Assembly: GCF_000473365.1 (NCBI RefSeq) | Contig: NZ_KI421517.1 | Location: 3,614,634-3,678,633, forward strand | Origin: Adhaeribacter aquaticus DSM 16391 | GTDB lineage: Bacteria; Bacteroidota; Bacteroidia; Cytophagales; Hymenobacteraceae | Direction: 5' to 3' | Length of the DNA stretch: 64,000 nt | Program-made: the position numbers and the translations under genes | Shown here: positions 51,860 through 61,600 of the stretch, in pieces | How positions within the stretch are numbered: position 1 is the first letter of the stretch | Layout: every line of letters begins with the position of its first letter | Notes under the pieces: model-generated | Database searches by the model: none | Seen by the model: the letters and a program-made list of their open reading frames with translations, nothing else | Told to the model about the DNA's origin: nothing

Positions 51860-53170
51860 TTATTTTCCGACAGAATTAATTCGGGTTTTGAAAACTTTTT
51901 TGGTACTTCCAGCTAGAACGTCCTCTTCTTTAAAACGGCAGTATAGAATATCCTTTGCTCCGGTACGGTCCCGGTCAAAAACTACATGAATAGTCCCGTC
52001 GCTGGATTGATCTAAATCTGGATAAGAAACATTCTCCCGGGCATCCAGCAATAATTTGCCCGGCCAGGTTTTGCCACCGTCTTTCGATAAAAAAGCCGTC
52101 ATATTATTGCGGGTAGTACTGCTATTAGCTATTAATACCATATTGCCGGACTTTAGTTTTCCTATGTAAAACCTGCTGGATGTGGTGGGGCCGGCCGCAG
52201 TAAAGGGCGCTACATTGCTCCATGTTTTTCCGTTATCGGTACTTCTGGTGGCATATATACCTTTCGTTGTCCTGACTAAGCCTAAAAACGCTGTTTCACC
52301 AGTTTGAACCAGTTGCGGTTCATCATGAATTCTGATAGCCTCCGGAACAACTATGGTAGAATAAGGTAATAAAGTATCAATGTCCAGTCCTTGTTTCTTG
52401 TAATCGTGCGCCAAAATTATGGCACCATCTTTAGGTAAGGGTTCGCCTTTGGCTACATCCTCTGGTAAAGCCTTGTCTATATAAACAGCAAAAAAGGTTT
52501 TGTCCTGCTTTGGAATATAAGTTGGTTTGTTGCTGATAACACCATAGGTTAATAGTTTCGGATCCTTATAGGTGATTTTACTACCGTCCCAATTAAGTTT
52601 TAACGAATTCACTCCTCCTTTAGAATCCCAGATTTTGTTGTTGCCGGCACTTCCATAAAACAACCAGATTTGACCGCTTTTATCGCGCCAAAGTCCCGGA
52701 TCAAAGATTCTAATGGAAGGCTGACTTGGGTAAACAACAAATTGGTCGTTAAGCCAGGTTTTACCATTATCTAAACTAACGGCTATTGTTACAAAATTTC
52801 CCGGGCCCGGTGCTTCTCCTCCTGAATACCAGGCCGCATATAGTTGCTTGCCATCGGCGCTGGCAACAACTGATGGTACCTGTTCAAATTTCCGGTTTGT
52901 AATCCTGGAATCGTTTCCCGGATTAGGTAAAAAAATGGCTGTTTTACCATTAGATTGGAAGTTTATTCCTGATGTGGATGAATTGGTTTTACTGGTATTT
53001 TTAGAAGAACCTAATGGGTTATTAATTTTAGAAGAATGGTCTTTTTTGGTACTGGAATCAATAGTTCCTAATACCGGGCCTCTTCTAGTACTTTCATGGC
53101 CAGGCAAATGTTGACTGGAGACGAGCAAAGGCAAAAGGGTTAAACAAATGGAGCCAGCTAATTTTATCAT
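51860..53170 (-). CDS. Secreted BNR/Asp-box (sialidase-like) hydrolase
   Basis: From the chosen start this 436-residue protein has a Sec signal (MIKLAGSICLTLLPLLVSSQ), a Ser/Thr/Lys-rich linker (about 24-75) and a beta-propeller with three Asp boxes: SLDNGKTW (132-139), STDNGKTW (310-317) and SKDGGKTW (362-369). Its end (YPDLDQSSDGTIHVVFDRDRTGAKDILY) is typical of Bacteroidota sialidase-like exoenzymes. True sialidase catalytic residues (Arg triad, Tyr/Glu pair) were not all located, so the substrate is open. It is the first gene of the operon with dgoK. The frame also opens at 53203, but the signal peptide favours 53170. Confidence 0.82.
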   Translation of the reverse strand: MIKLAGSICLTLLPLLVSSQHLPGHESTRRGPVLGTIDSSTKKDHSSKINNPLGSSKNTSKTNSSTSGINFQSNGKTAIFLPNPGNDSRITNRKFEQVPSVVASADGKQLYAAWYSGGEAPGPGNFVTIAVSLDNGKTWLNDQFVVYPSQPSIRIFDPGLWRDKSGQIWLFYGSAGNNKIWDSKGGVNSLKLNWDGSKITYKDPKLLTYGVISNKPTYIPKQDKTFFAVYIDKALPEDVAKGEPLPKDGAIILAHDYKKQGLDIDTLLPYSTIVVPEAIRIHDEPQLVQTGETAFLGLVRTTKGIYATRSTDNGKTWSNVAPFTAAGPTTSSRFYIGKLKSGNMVLIANSSTTRNNMTAFLSKDGGKTWPGKLLLDARENVSYPDLDQSSDGTIHVVFDRDRTGAKDILYCRFKEEDVLAGSTKKVFKTRINSVGK

Positions 53171-53230
53171 ATTATATACTAGTTGGGTGGTGGACCTACT
53201 CAAATGGTTAGCATTGGCAATATAAAATGC

Positions 53231-53241
53231 TTAATCGTTAA
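53231..53241. promoter_or_regulatory. Candidate LacI-family operator (hydrolase/dgoK side)
   Basis: TTAATCGTTAA has symmetric TTAA arms around a CG-containing centre. It lies 61 bases upstream of the hydrolase start and resembles the perfect palindrome at 54570-54581. Confidence 0.45.
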
Positions 53242-53462
53242 AACAAATAATTTTTAAAGAATTAATATCGAAATATTTTGGATTACTTTTTTAAATAATA
53301 TAGACCCAAAGTAAAAATTTATTTTAAAGTTCGCCGCAATGCGTATTTTTCTATTTAATAAATTGAAATTTAGGGTAATAAGCGTTTTTGAAAATTTTTA
53401 CTGAAATTTGGAGAAGAAAAAGGTGGTAAAGGCGTTGGAAAAATAAAAAATTATTTTGATGT

Positions 53463-53474
53463 TTAAACGATTAA
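53463..53474. promoter_or_regulatory. Candidate LacI-family operator (lacI side)
   Basis: TTAAACGATTAA differs from the palindrome TTAATCGATTAA at one base and is flanked by GTTTAA/TTAAAC arms. It lies 39 bases before the lacI start, consistent with autoregulation. Confidence 0.45.
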
Positions 53475-53513
53475 ACTTATGTTTGATTAGAAGTATAGGG
53501 GAAGTTAAAAGTA

Positions 53514-54548
53514 ATGAAAGATAAAAAAATTTCTTTAAAAGATATAGCGCAACAAGCCGGAGTTTCTACGGCATTGGTTTCTTACGTCCTAAATGGCAAA
53601 GAGAAAGAAAGTAGAGTAGGAAAAGAAATTGCAGCTAAAATTAAAGAAATTGCTAAAGAACTGAATTATCAGCCAAATCATTTAGCCAAAAGTTTACGCA
53701 GTGGTAAAACTCATACCATTGGGCTTATTATAGCAGATATTTCTAACCCGTTTTTTGCCAATATAGCCCGAATTGTAGAAGACGAAGCAAAAAAACATAA
53801 TTATACCGTAATTATAGGTAGCTCTGATGAAAAGGCCGCTAATTCCTGGGATTTAATTAATGTTATGATCAACCGCCAAGTAGATGGGTTTATTATAGTA
53901 TCGGCCGAGAATTCGGAAGAGCAGGTTCAGTATTTAAAGGAAAGAAATTTGCCGTTTGTTTTGCTGGATAGGCATTTCCCGGAGCTTCATACCGATTATG
54001 TTTCTATAAATAATAATAAAGCAGCCTACGATGCGGGCACTCATTTAATCAAAAATGGGTACAAAAGTATAGGATTATTAGCTTATAAATCTAATCTTTT
54101 TCACATGCAGGAGCGGATTAGAGGATATCAGCAAGCCTTAAAAGAAAACGACATTAAGCCTCAAAAGAGCTGGTTGAAAGAAGTAAATTTTATAAATATT
54201 GAGAAGGAGGTAAGAGCTTCTATTGATCAAATGATTGCTGGTAAAAACCCGGTAGATGCCATGATATTTGCTACCTATAGTTTGGCCGTAAATGGATTGA
54301 AATATCTGAATGAATTAAATTTAAAAGTGCCAACTGATATCGGAATTGTAAGTTTTGGACAAGGAGATACCTTTGACCTTTATTATTGTCCGATTACTTA
54401 CCTGCACCAGCCCATGAACGATTTGGGGAGAACAGCGGTAGAGTTTTTAGTCAAGAAGCTGCAGAACCCGGAGGAAGGCATTAAACAGGTTTTAATGGAA
54501 GCCAAATTAATGACCAGAGAATCTTCTCAGGTAAAAGAAAGCAGCTAA
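53514..54548 (+). CDS. LacI-family transcriptional regulator
   Basis: This 344-residue repressor has an N-terminal helix-turn-helix (residues 5-26, ISLKDIAQQAGVSTALVSYVLNGK), a hinge helix (PNHLAKSLRSGKTHTIGLI) and a periplasmic-binding-protein-like sugar domain (about 62-335) with IADISNPFFANIARIVEDEA. It lies between the divergent dgoK operon and the dehydratase genes, with candidate operators on both sides and before its own start. It is the obvious local regulator of the sugar-acid genes; the inducer is probably an intermediate of the pathway, which is inference. Confidence 0.94.
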   Translation: MKDKKISLKDIAQQAGVSTALVSYVLNGKEKESRVGKEIAAKIKEIAKELNYQPNHLAKSLRSGKTHTIGLIIADISNPFFANIARIVEDEAKKHNYTVIIGSSDEKAANSWDLINVMINRQVDGFIIVSAENSEEQVQYLKERNLPFVLLDRHFPELHTDYVSINNNKAAYDAGTHLIKNGYKSIGLLAYKSNLFHMQERIRGYQQALKENDIKPQKSWLKEVNFINIEKEVRASIDQMIAGKNPVDAMIFATYSLAVNGLKYLNELNLKVPTDIGIVSFGQGDTFDLYYCPITYLHQPMNDLGRTAVEFLVKKLQNPEEGIKQVLMEAKLMTRESSQVKESS

Positions 54549-54569
54549 TGCTTTTTTATAATATTTTGC

Positions 54570-54581
54570 TTAATCGATTAA
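54570..54581. promoter_or_regulatory. Candidate LacI-family operator (dehydratase side)
   Basis: TTAATCGATTAA is a perfect 12-bp palindrome with a central CG, the usual symmetry of LacI-family operators. It lies 36 bases before the first dehydratase gene and 21 bases after lacI. Confidence 0.55.
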
Positions 54582-54616
54582 TAAAATTTAACATCCACTC
54601 TATTTTTGATTAAACT

Positions 54617-55858
54617 ATGCAACGAAGAAGTTTTCTGAAATCAGCCATGTTAGGTTCGGCCGCTGTTTTAGCGGGTTTCCCTATAATGAAAGCAGAGGCG
54701 GTTTCTAAAATGAAAATTACTAAAATCCGCTATTATGCTGCTCCCGGCTATAATAAACCACTGTTTAACCAGGCCCGGGGCATAGTGGAAATAGAAACAG
54801 ATGGCGGAATTATTGGTATTGGGGAAGGCGGCTCTAAAGACTTGATAGAACAATGTGCCCAGATGATGATCGGGGAAGATCCTTTCCGGATAGAGCATAT
54901 ATGGCAAAATGTGTACCGTGGTATGTTTTATCCGCCGGGACGGGAAAAGTTACACGCCTTGGGTGCTTTGGAGATGGCCCTTTGGGACATTAAAGGTAAA
55001 GCACTGGGTGTGCCGGTTTATGATTTATTAGGTGGAGCCACCCGCGATTATGTAGAATGTTATGCTACTGGTTTCCGGGCATCAAAAGCTAAAAACGAGG
55101 AAGATCGGGCCCGGGACTGTATTGCAGCCGGTTTGCGTACTTACCGGATTGGTCCGACCGGGGGCAACGGGGAAACTAAGTTTGATTTTTACGAAAACGC
55201 TAAAAAAACCATAGAGCTTTGCAAACGAATGGATGCGGCAGTAGGAGGTGGTGGCAAATGGGCAATAGATTTACATACCCGGTTTGACACGCAGGAAGCC
55301 ATAAAAATTTGTACCGCCATCGAAGATTTAGAACCTTACTTTGTAGAAGATCCTATTCGTTCCGAAAATCCGGGAGTTTACCGTACCCTAAGACCGATGC
55401 TAAAAGTGCCATTAACCGTGGGTGAACAGTTCGGTGACCGGTGGGAGGTAAATGAATTAATTGAAAACCATTTAATTGATTATATCCGCATGACGGTGCC
55501 CAATACGGGTGGTATAACGGAGTTTAAGAAAATAGCTGCCATGTGTGAAACGCACTATGTAGGTATTATACCTCACTTTACGGGGCCATTAGCCACCGCC
55601 AGTTTAGTGCATGCTTTAGGATCGAGCAGCCCAGTGCGTTGCATGATTGAACTTGCCGGTGGTGAGCCGGAAAGGCCAGCTTATTTTAATGAAGATTTTG
55701 TAAATTTCAAAAACGGTAAACTCTACTTAAATCCGAGCCCGGGTTTAGGAGTAAAGTTTGATCCGAAGAAGGCCACATTTGTTATGGAGGTTACCTCTAA
55801 AACAAAATTCCCGCACCCAATTCTACAAAGCCCGGATGGAGCAATCCACAACTGGTAA
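54617..55858 (+). CDS. Tat-exported enolase-superfamily sugar-acid dehydratase
   Basis: This 413-residue enzyme starts with a twin-arginine signal (QRRSFLKSAMLGSAAVLAGF, cleavage near AEA). The capping domain (about 32-140) is followed by a TIM barrel with metal ligands D218 (AIDLHTR), E244 (FVEDP) and E270 (TVGEQF). The other active-site residues are H220, H320 (IIPHFTGP) and E345. The intervals D-x-H, +26 E, +26 E, +50 H and +25 E are those I recall for E. coli galactonate dehydratase, so an acid-sugar dehydration is likely. It is directly after lacI, with a candidate operator before it. Exact substrate is unknown. Confidence 0.88.
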   Translation: MQRRSFLKSAMLGSAAVLAGFPIMKAEAVSKMKITKIRYYAAPGYNKPLFNQARGIVEIETDGGIIGIGEGGSKDLIEQCAQMMIGEDPFRIEHIWQNVYRGMFYPPGREKLHALGALEMALWDIKGKALGVPVYDLLGGATRDYVECYATGFRASKAKNEEDRARDCIAAGLRTYRIGPTGGNGETKFDFYENAKKTIELCKRMDAAVGGGGKWAIDLHTRFDTQEAIKICTAIEDLEPYFVEDPIRSENPGVYRTLRPMLKVPLTVGEQFGDRWEVNELIENHLIDYIRMTVPNTGGITEFKKIAAMCETHYVGIIPHFTGPLATASLVHALGSSSPVRCMIELAGGEPERPAYFNEDFVNFKNGKLYLNPSPGLGVKFDPKKATFVMEVTSKTKFPHPILQSPDGAIHNW

Positions 55859-55861
55859 ATA

Positions 55862-55890
55862 AAAGGCTAAGGAGATAGCCCTTAGCCTTT
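55862..55890. terminator. Intrinsic terminator-like hairpin
   Basis: An 11-bp perfect stem (55862-55872 with 55880-55890) with a 7-base loop lies 3 bases after the dehydratase stop. A T-rich stretch is short, so partial readthrough into the next gene is possible. Confidence 0.65.
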
Positions 55891-56013
55891 GAAAATAGAT
55901 TCAGTTTTTGCCTGATTCTGATAGTACTTTCTTTTCATTTAGCTTACCTTTTGTGTAATTCCTGCATAAGAGGCTTTCTTTAAAATTTACCTCCACATTA
56001 ATTTAAAGATTAA

Positions 56014-57258
56014 ATGAAAGCATCAAATAAAAAACATACCGTATCCCGGCGCAATGTTATCCAATCGGTTTTGGGAGCTACTGGCATGGCCTTAATGTTG
56101 CCATCTTCTGTATATGCTTCATCTGTAAATCAGGTGCAATTCAGGGAAAAAGTAAAAATTACCCGCCTCGAAACTTTTCTGGTAAAACCCCGCTGGATTT
56201 TCCTGAAGATACATACTGACGCTGGCGTGGTTGGTTTAGGAGAACCCTTGCTGGAAGGCCGGGCACTTACGATACAAACGGCCATAAAAGAGGTAGAGCC
56301 CTATTTAATAGGTAAAGATCCCCGGCAGGTAGTCCATCACTGGCAGGCTATCTACCGCCATGCTTTTTACCGCGGTGGCCCAATTCTAACCAGTGCCTTA
56401 AGTGGTATAGACCATGCTTTATGGGATATCAAGGGCAAGTTGTTGGGCATACCTGTGCATGAACTTTTGGGAGGGCCTACCCGGGATCGGGTTCGGATTT
56501 ATGGTCGGGCCAGTACCCCAGCCGATATGAAGAACAGAATGAGTGAAGGCTATTCGGTTATAAAAACAGGTGTAGCGCATGAACTGCCCGGTAGGATAGT
56601 AGAGAACCCGAAATTTATTAAATATGCCGCCGATAATTTTGCTGCCTTAAGAGAAACAGCCGGAAAAGATATGGATATAGCCATTGACTTTCATGGCAAT
56701 ATCTCGCCCCAAACAGCCAAAGTCCTTATCAGGGAGTTAGAGCCTTTTCAGCCTATGTTTATTGAGGAACCTTGCCAGGCGCAGAATGTAGATGTGTTAG
56801 CCGATATTGCCCGGGGAACGCATTTACCCATTGCTGCCGGGGAACGCATATTTACGAAATGGGGCTTTCGCGAATTGTTAGAGAAAAGAGCCGTTAGTAT
56901 AGTACAACCTGATTTATGCCATGCGGGCGGTATTACCGAAGGCCGGTTAATTGCCGGTATGGCAGAGGCTTATTATGTGCCAGTAGCCCCGCACAACCCA
57001 ATGGGGCCTATTTCATTAGCCGTTGGACTGCATTTAGCTGCCAGTATTCCTAATTTTCTGGTGCAGGAACAAGTATCGTTAGGGGAGGGCTACCTAAAGA
57101 AACCCTTTAAACTAGAAAAGGATGGAACGGTACTGGTGCCAACGGGTCCTGGTTTAGGGATTGTGCTGGATGATGATAAAATGAAAGATAAAATTGGGCA
57201 CGACTGGAAAAACCCGGAAAGTTATGATCCTCGTGATGGCTCCGTAGTGGATTGGTAG
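56014..57258 (+). CDS. Tat-exported D-galactonate dehydratase-like enzyme (DgoD homologue)
   Basis: This 414-residue enolase-superfamily enzyme matches E. coli DgoD closely throughout the barrel (for example FYRGGPILTSALSGIDHALWDIKGK, FHGNISPQTAKVLIRELEPFQPMFIEEP, VQPDLCHAGGITEG, GMAEAYYVPVAPHNPMGPI). Metal ligands are D225, E251 and E277; catalytic histidines H227 and H327; and E352. All six lie exactly 42 positions beyond the numbers I recall for DgoD. The extra N-terminal segment includes a twin-arginine signal (SRRNVIQSVLGATGM). It should convert D-galactonate to 2-keto-3-deoxygalactonate, apparently outside the cytoplasm, which is unusual. Confidence 0.9.
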   Translation: MKASNKKHTVSRRNVIQSVLGATGMALMLPSSVYASSVNQVQFREKVKITRLETFLVKPRWIFLKIHTDAGVVGLGEPLLEGRALTIQTAIKEVEPYLIGKDPRQVVHHWQAIYRHAFYRGGPILTSALSGIDHALWDIKGKLLGIPVHELLGGPTRDRVRIYGRASTPADMKNRMSEGYSVIKTGVAHELPGRIVENPKFIKYAADNFAALRETAGKDMDIAIDFHGNISPQTAKVLIRELEPFQPMFIEEPCQAQNVDVLADIARGTHLPIAAGERIFTKWGFRELLEKRAVSIVQPDLCHAGGITEGRLIAGMAEAYYVPVAPHNPMGPISLAVGLHLAASIPNFLVQEQVSLGEGYLKKPFKLEKDGTVLVPTGPGLGIVLDDDKMKDKIGHDWKNPESYDPRDGSVVDW

Positions 57259-57467
57259 TAATTAAGATTAATAATTACCTATTAAGAAATTATCATTAAT
57301 TAAAGGGTAAAATTAAATAATTTAAAATAAAACTTTTTAAAACCCTTAAATAATATAATTATTAAAAAAATATTGAAATTTTATGTAGGCATTCTGCTGA
57401 TTTTCAGCTCTTACTTATAAAGATCGATTTTATTAGGCCAATAAAGAAAAGATACTTTTTGAATTAA

Positions 57468-58478
57468 ATGGATTTTCTGGAAAACAATACCGAAGAATTA
57501 ATAAGCAACCTCAAATTTATCGAGTGGGTGAAAAACCCTACGCTGGATTTAGAGGCTTACTGGAGCAAATGGTTAGCTGAAAATCCGCATCGGACAAAAG
57601 AGTTTGAATCGGCTAAAACTTTCGTTACCCTGTTAACCTTTAAAGTGCAAAAACCATCTTTTGCAACTTATCAGGAGGTGAAAACTCAGTTAAAAGAAAG
57701 CATTGAAACCAGAATATCAGAGCAATATAGACCAGCAAAAGCCTTTAATAAAATAGCGTGGCTTCAAGTCGCAGCAGTACTCATTTTAGCATTAGGGATT
57801 GGAGGGTTTTTTATTACCCGCCAGGTTAGTAGTTCAGAAGTAGTATACAAAACCGGGTATGGCGAAATAAAAAATATTGTACTTCCGGATGGATCAAATA
57901 TTGTATTAAACGCTAATTCGGAAATCAGATATGATGCTGATATGGCCAATAAACCAAAACGGGAAGTTTGGTTAGGGGGCGAGGCTTACTTCTCCGTTAC
58001 GCATACCAAAAATAACCAAAAGTTTATTGTTACTACCCCTGATAAGTACTGTGTAGAAGTGTTAGGAACTGAATTTAATATATCTAACCGCAAAACAGGT
58101 AACCGGGTGGTTCTAAATTCAGGAAGTATAAAACTCCATCTACAGGGTAAAAAAGAATCCATTACCATGAAGCCGGGAGATTTGGTAGAATTTGATCAGG
58201 ACCCAGTGAAGTATGTTAAAAAGAAATCTGCCCCGGAATTATATTCTTCCTGGAAAAGCCATCGGCTAGTATTTAATGATCAGCGATTGGATGAGATTCT
58301 TTTGCAGATTGAAAACACGTATGGCGTACAGGTAGTTGTGGGAGATACATCTATCTTAAAAGAGACGTTTTCTGGCTCCATACCTAATACTAATCTGGAT
58401 GTTGTATTATCCGGACTGACGCAATCTTTTGATTTGAAAATGCAGCGACAGGGGGATAAAGTGGTGATAACAAAATAA
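57468..58478 (+). CDS. FecR-family anti-sigma/transmembrane regulator
   Basis: This 336-residue protein has a cytoplasmic N-terminal domain (LKFIEWVKNPTLDLEAYWSKWL), one membrane helix (about 97-117) and a periplasmic FecR domain (GEIKNIVLPDGSNIVLNANSEIRYD, VWLGGEAYFSVTH). The C-terminal part (VFNDQRLDEILLQIENTYGVQVVV) resembles the STN domain that contacts the receptor. It sits just before a SusC-type transducer with STN domain, the normal order, but no ECF sigma gene lies upstream. Confidence 0.93.
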   Translation: MDFLENNTEELISNLKFIEWVKNPTLDLEAYWSKWLAENPHRTKEFESAKTFVTLLTFKVQKPSFATYQEVKTQLKESIETRISEQYRPAKAFNKIAWLQVAAVLILALGIGGFFITRQVSSSEVVYKTGYGEIKNIVLPDGSNIVLNANSEIRYDADMANKPKREVWLGGEAYFSVTHTKNNQKFIVTTPDKYCVEVLGTEFNISNRKTGNRVVLNSGSIKLHLQGKKESITMKPGDLVEFDQDPVKYVKKKSAPELYSSWKSHRLVFNDQRLDEILLQIENTYGVQVVVGDTSILKETFSGSIPNTNLDVVLSGLTQSFDLKMQRQGDKVVITK

Positions 58479-58604
58479 TAACTTAAATATAAATAAATGA
58501 AGATGATTTTTGGCTATAAATTATAGCCCTGGAAAAGTATTGCTTAAATTTTAATAAAAAAGACCCCAAACCCAATAGTATTATCCACCATTTAATTTAA
58601 ATGT

Positions 58605-61600
58605 ATGAAAAAAGTAGTACGTAACGTGAGTTCCTGCTTGTTGTTATACAGTTGTATATTCCAGCCAAGCTACGGACAGGTTTTAGCCTCCAACGTGCCC
58701 CTGAAAAAAGATAGAACTTCTACCCAACAAACCAGAAGTATAAGTCTAAAAGAATCTTTATTAGAAGTAGGGAGCAAATACAATGTGCACATTTTCTTTA
58801 AAACCGAGTTTGTTCAGAATAAAATAGTGGTTCTGGAGGCAAAAGCAGGCCAGAAAACTTCTGTAGAAAATGAACTGAAATCTTTACTGGTACCGCATAA
58901 CCTGGTGTACAAAAAGGTTAGCGAAAACTTTTATGTTATTTCGCCAAAAGAAGAAGCATCATTACTCTTACCCGATGCGGCGCTGGTAAACGAAAGATAT
59001 GAAAGCCTGGTAAACGAACAACAGCAGGAATTGGATGCTGACAATTTAGCTATTCAGATAACAGGTAAAATCACCGATGAACGCGGCGAGGGAATCCCGG
59101 GTGTAACCGTTGTTTTAAAAGGAACTTCTAATGGTACCACGTCTAACCCAAACGGAACTTATAGCTTAAATGTACCAACCGGTTCCGAAAATGGTGTGTT
59201 AGTTTTCTCTTATATTGGATATACGGCTCAGGAAGTTAGTATCAATAATCGTTCTGTTATCAATGTGCAATTGGCGCCGGATACCAAAGCTTTGGAAGAG
59301 GTAGTAGTGGTTGGTTATGGTACCCAGCGCAAAACAGATGTAACGGGAGCCTTGTCTTCTATTTCTACTAAAGAATTTGCCCAACAGCCCGTAACGCGGG
59401 TAGACCAGGTGTTGCAAGGCCGGGCTGCTGGGGTGCAGGTAACCCAGGCGGGTGGGGCACCAGGTGGCGAAGCCCGGGTACGTATCAGAGGTGCTAACTC
59501 GGTACTCGGCAATAACGATCCGCTTTATGTAGTGGACGGTTTTGTAGGCGCAGATTTTACCACCGTCAACCCGAATGATATTGAATCTATTCAGGTGCTG
59601 AAAGATGCATCTTCTACGGCTATTTATGGTAGCCGGGGCGCCAATGGGGTAGTTATTATTACCACCAAGAAAGGTAAAAAAGGCGGGGTGCAGGTAAATT
59701 ACGAAGGGCAGGCCATTACCTCGGAGGTGATAAAAAGATGGGATGTATTAAATGCCCAGGAATTTGCTGAAACAGCGAATGCCCGATCTGCTGCCTTGGG
59801 TTCCAGTCCAATTTTCACACCAGCTCAAATGGAAAATATCCGGCAAAACCCCAGAGGTACCGATTGGCAGGACCTGGTTTTCAGAAGAGCTAATGGCCAA
59901 CAGCACCAGTTAGGCGTTTCCGGTGGGAACGACAAAACTACTTTTCTTATTTCGGGTAACTACCTGAACCAGGATGGTATTATTGAAAATACCAGCTACA
60001 AGCGTTATACCCTGCGTTCTAATATTGCTACTCAGGTGAATGATAAAATGTCCCTGCGTTTAAATATATCAGGTTCTAGGCTAATGAACCATAATACTGG
60101 TTTGCAAAGCGGAACTGCCAACCCGGTAGTACAAGCCTTAGCGTGGTCACCAACTACTCCGGCGCGCGATGCTAATGGAAGCATTACTGCCACTGACCCT
60201 GTTGGTTCGGTAGCCGTTAATCCGCTGGCCTTATTATACGACCGGAACACGGATGTAGAAAGGAATATAATAAATGCTATAGGTGGTATAAATTATAAGT
60301 TGCCCATTAAAGGGTTAGCTTTAGATTTACAATATGCGGTAAATTACCTGAACGGCGAAAACAAAACATTTAATGGTTTAGTTGTTACCCGGAATAATGC
60401 TAACGCTTCCCGTTTCTCATCCGAGCAAATTACCTTGCAAAGTACTAACTCATTAACCTACAACCGGACGTTTAATGAGGTACACAGTATAAACGCAGTA
60501 GCCGTATTTGAAGCACAAAAATTTACTGATAACAACTTTACTGCTACTTCAAACTCTTTACTATACCCAGAGCTAGGGTATTACAATTTATCTTTAGCCG
60601 GTTCTTATACCCCAACTTCTGGCTATAATGAATGGGGCTTGCTTTCTACTTTAGGGCGGATTAACTATGGTTTTAAAGATAAATACTTGTTAACCGTAGC
60701 CGTTAGAAGAGATGCTTCTTCTAAGTTTGCCAAAGGCAACCAGGCCAGTGTGTTCCCATCAATAGGGGTTGGTTATAACCTAGCAGAGGAAGATCTCATT
60801 AAAAACCTAAACCTATTCAGTACCCTGAAATTAAGAGGCAGCTGGGGAATGACCGGTAGCCAGGCTATCAATCCGTATGCTACCATGTCACGCTACAATA
60901 CCAATGCGCCGGTTGCTTTTAGCATTGCAGGGGTAAGCAGCGGGATTCAGTTAGGCAATCCGGGTAATCGAAACCTAAGATGGGAAACGACCAAACAAAA
61001 AGATATAGGAATAGAATTAGGTTTCTTTAACGGACGGTTAACATTTGAAGGAGATTATTTTGTTAAAAACACGGTTGATTTACTGTTAAACCGTTCTTTA
61101 CCAGCCTACGTGGGTGGTGGTACCCAAACCATAAACGTGGGTGAAATTCAGAACAAAGGCTTTGAATTTGCCATTGGCGCCACTATTCTGGAAAAAGAAG
61201 GCCTTTCCTGGACCAGTAATTTAAACATGTCTACAGTTAAAAACCAGGTAGTTAGTTTAGGTGGTATTGCACCCAGAATAGGGCAGGGTACAAACGTGGG
61301 TGCCGGTATGTCTACAACCAATGAGTTTATGTTAATTCCTGGCCAGTCGTTAGGCTCTTATTGGGGTATTAAGTACTTGGGTACCTGGAAACCAAATGAA
61401 GCTGATTTAGCAGCAAAATATGATGCCAAACCAGGTGACTCCCGTTACGAAGATTTAAATAACGATGGCCGGATCACTACTGATGACTTTCAGGTTATAG
61501 GTAAAGGTATTCCAACTACTACAGCCGGCTGGAACAACATCTTCAACTACAAAGCCTTTACTTTGAACGTGTTTTTTACCGGTGTTTTTGGTATTGATAA

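Larger units (their letters stand above)
53171..53513. promoter_or_regulatory. Divergent regulatory region between the galactonate-type operon and lacI
   Basis: This 343-base AT-rich gap must contain the promoters of the Asp-box hydrolase/dgoK operon (minus) and of lacI (plus). Two palindrome-like sites, at 53231-53241 and 53463-53474, lie close to the respective start codons. No strong TAnnTTTG element was seen. Confidence 0.55.

Noticed and set aside
55858-56014. An additional LacI operator before the DgoD homologue
   Set aside because: TTTAAAGATTAAA near 56001 is AT-rich and lacks the central CG of the other three sites, so it was not listed.
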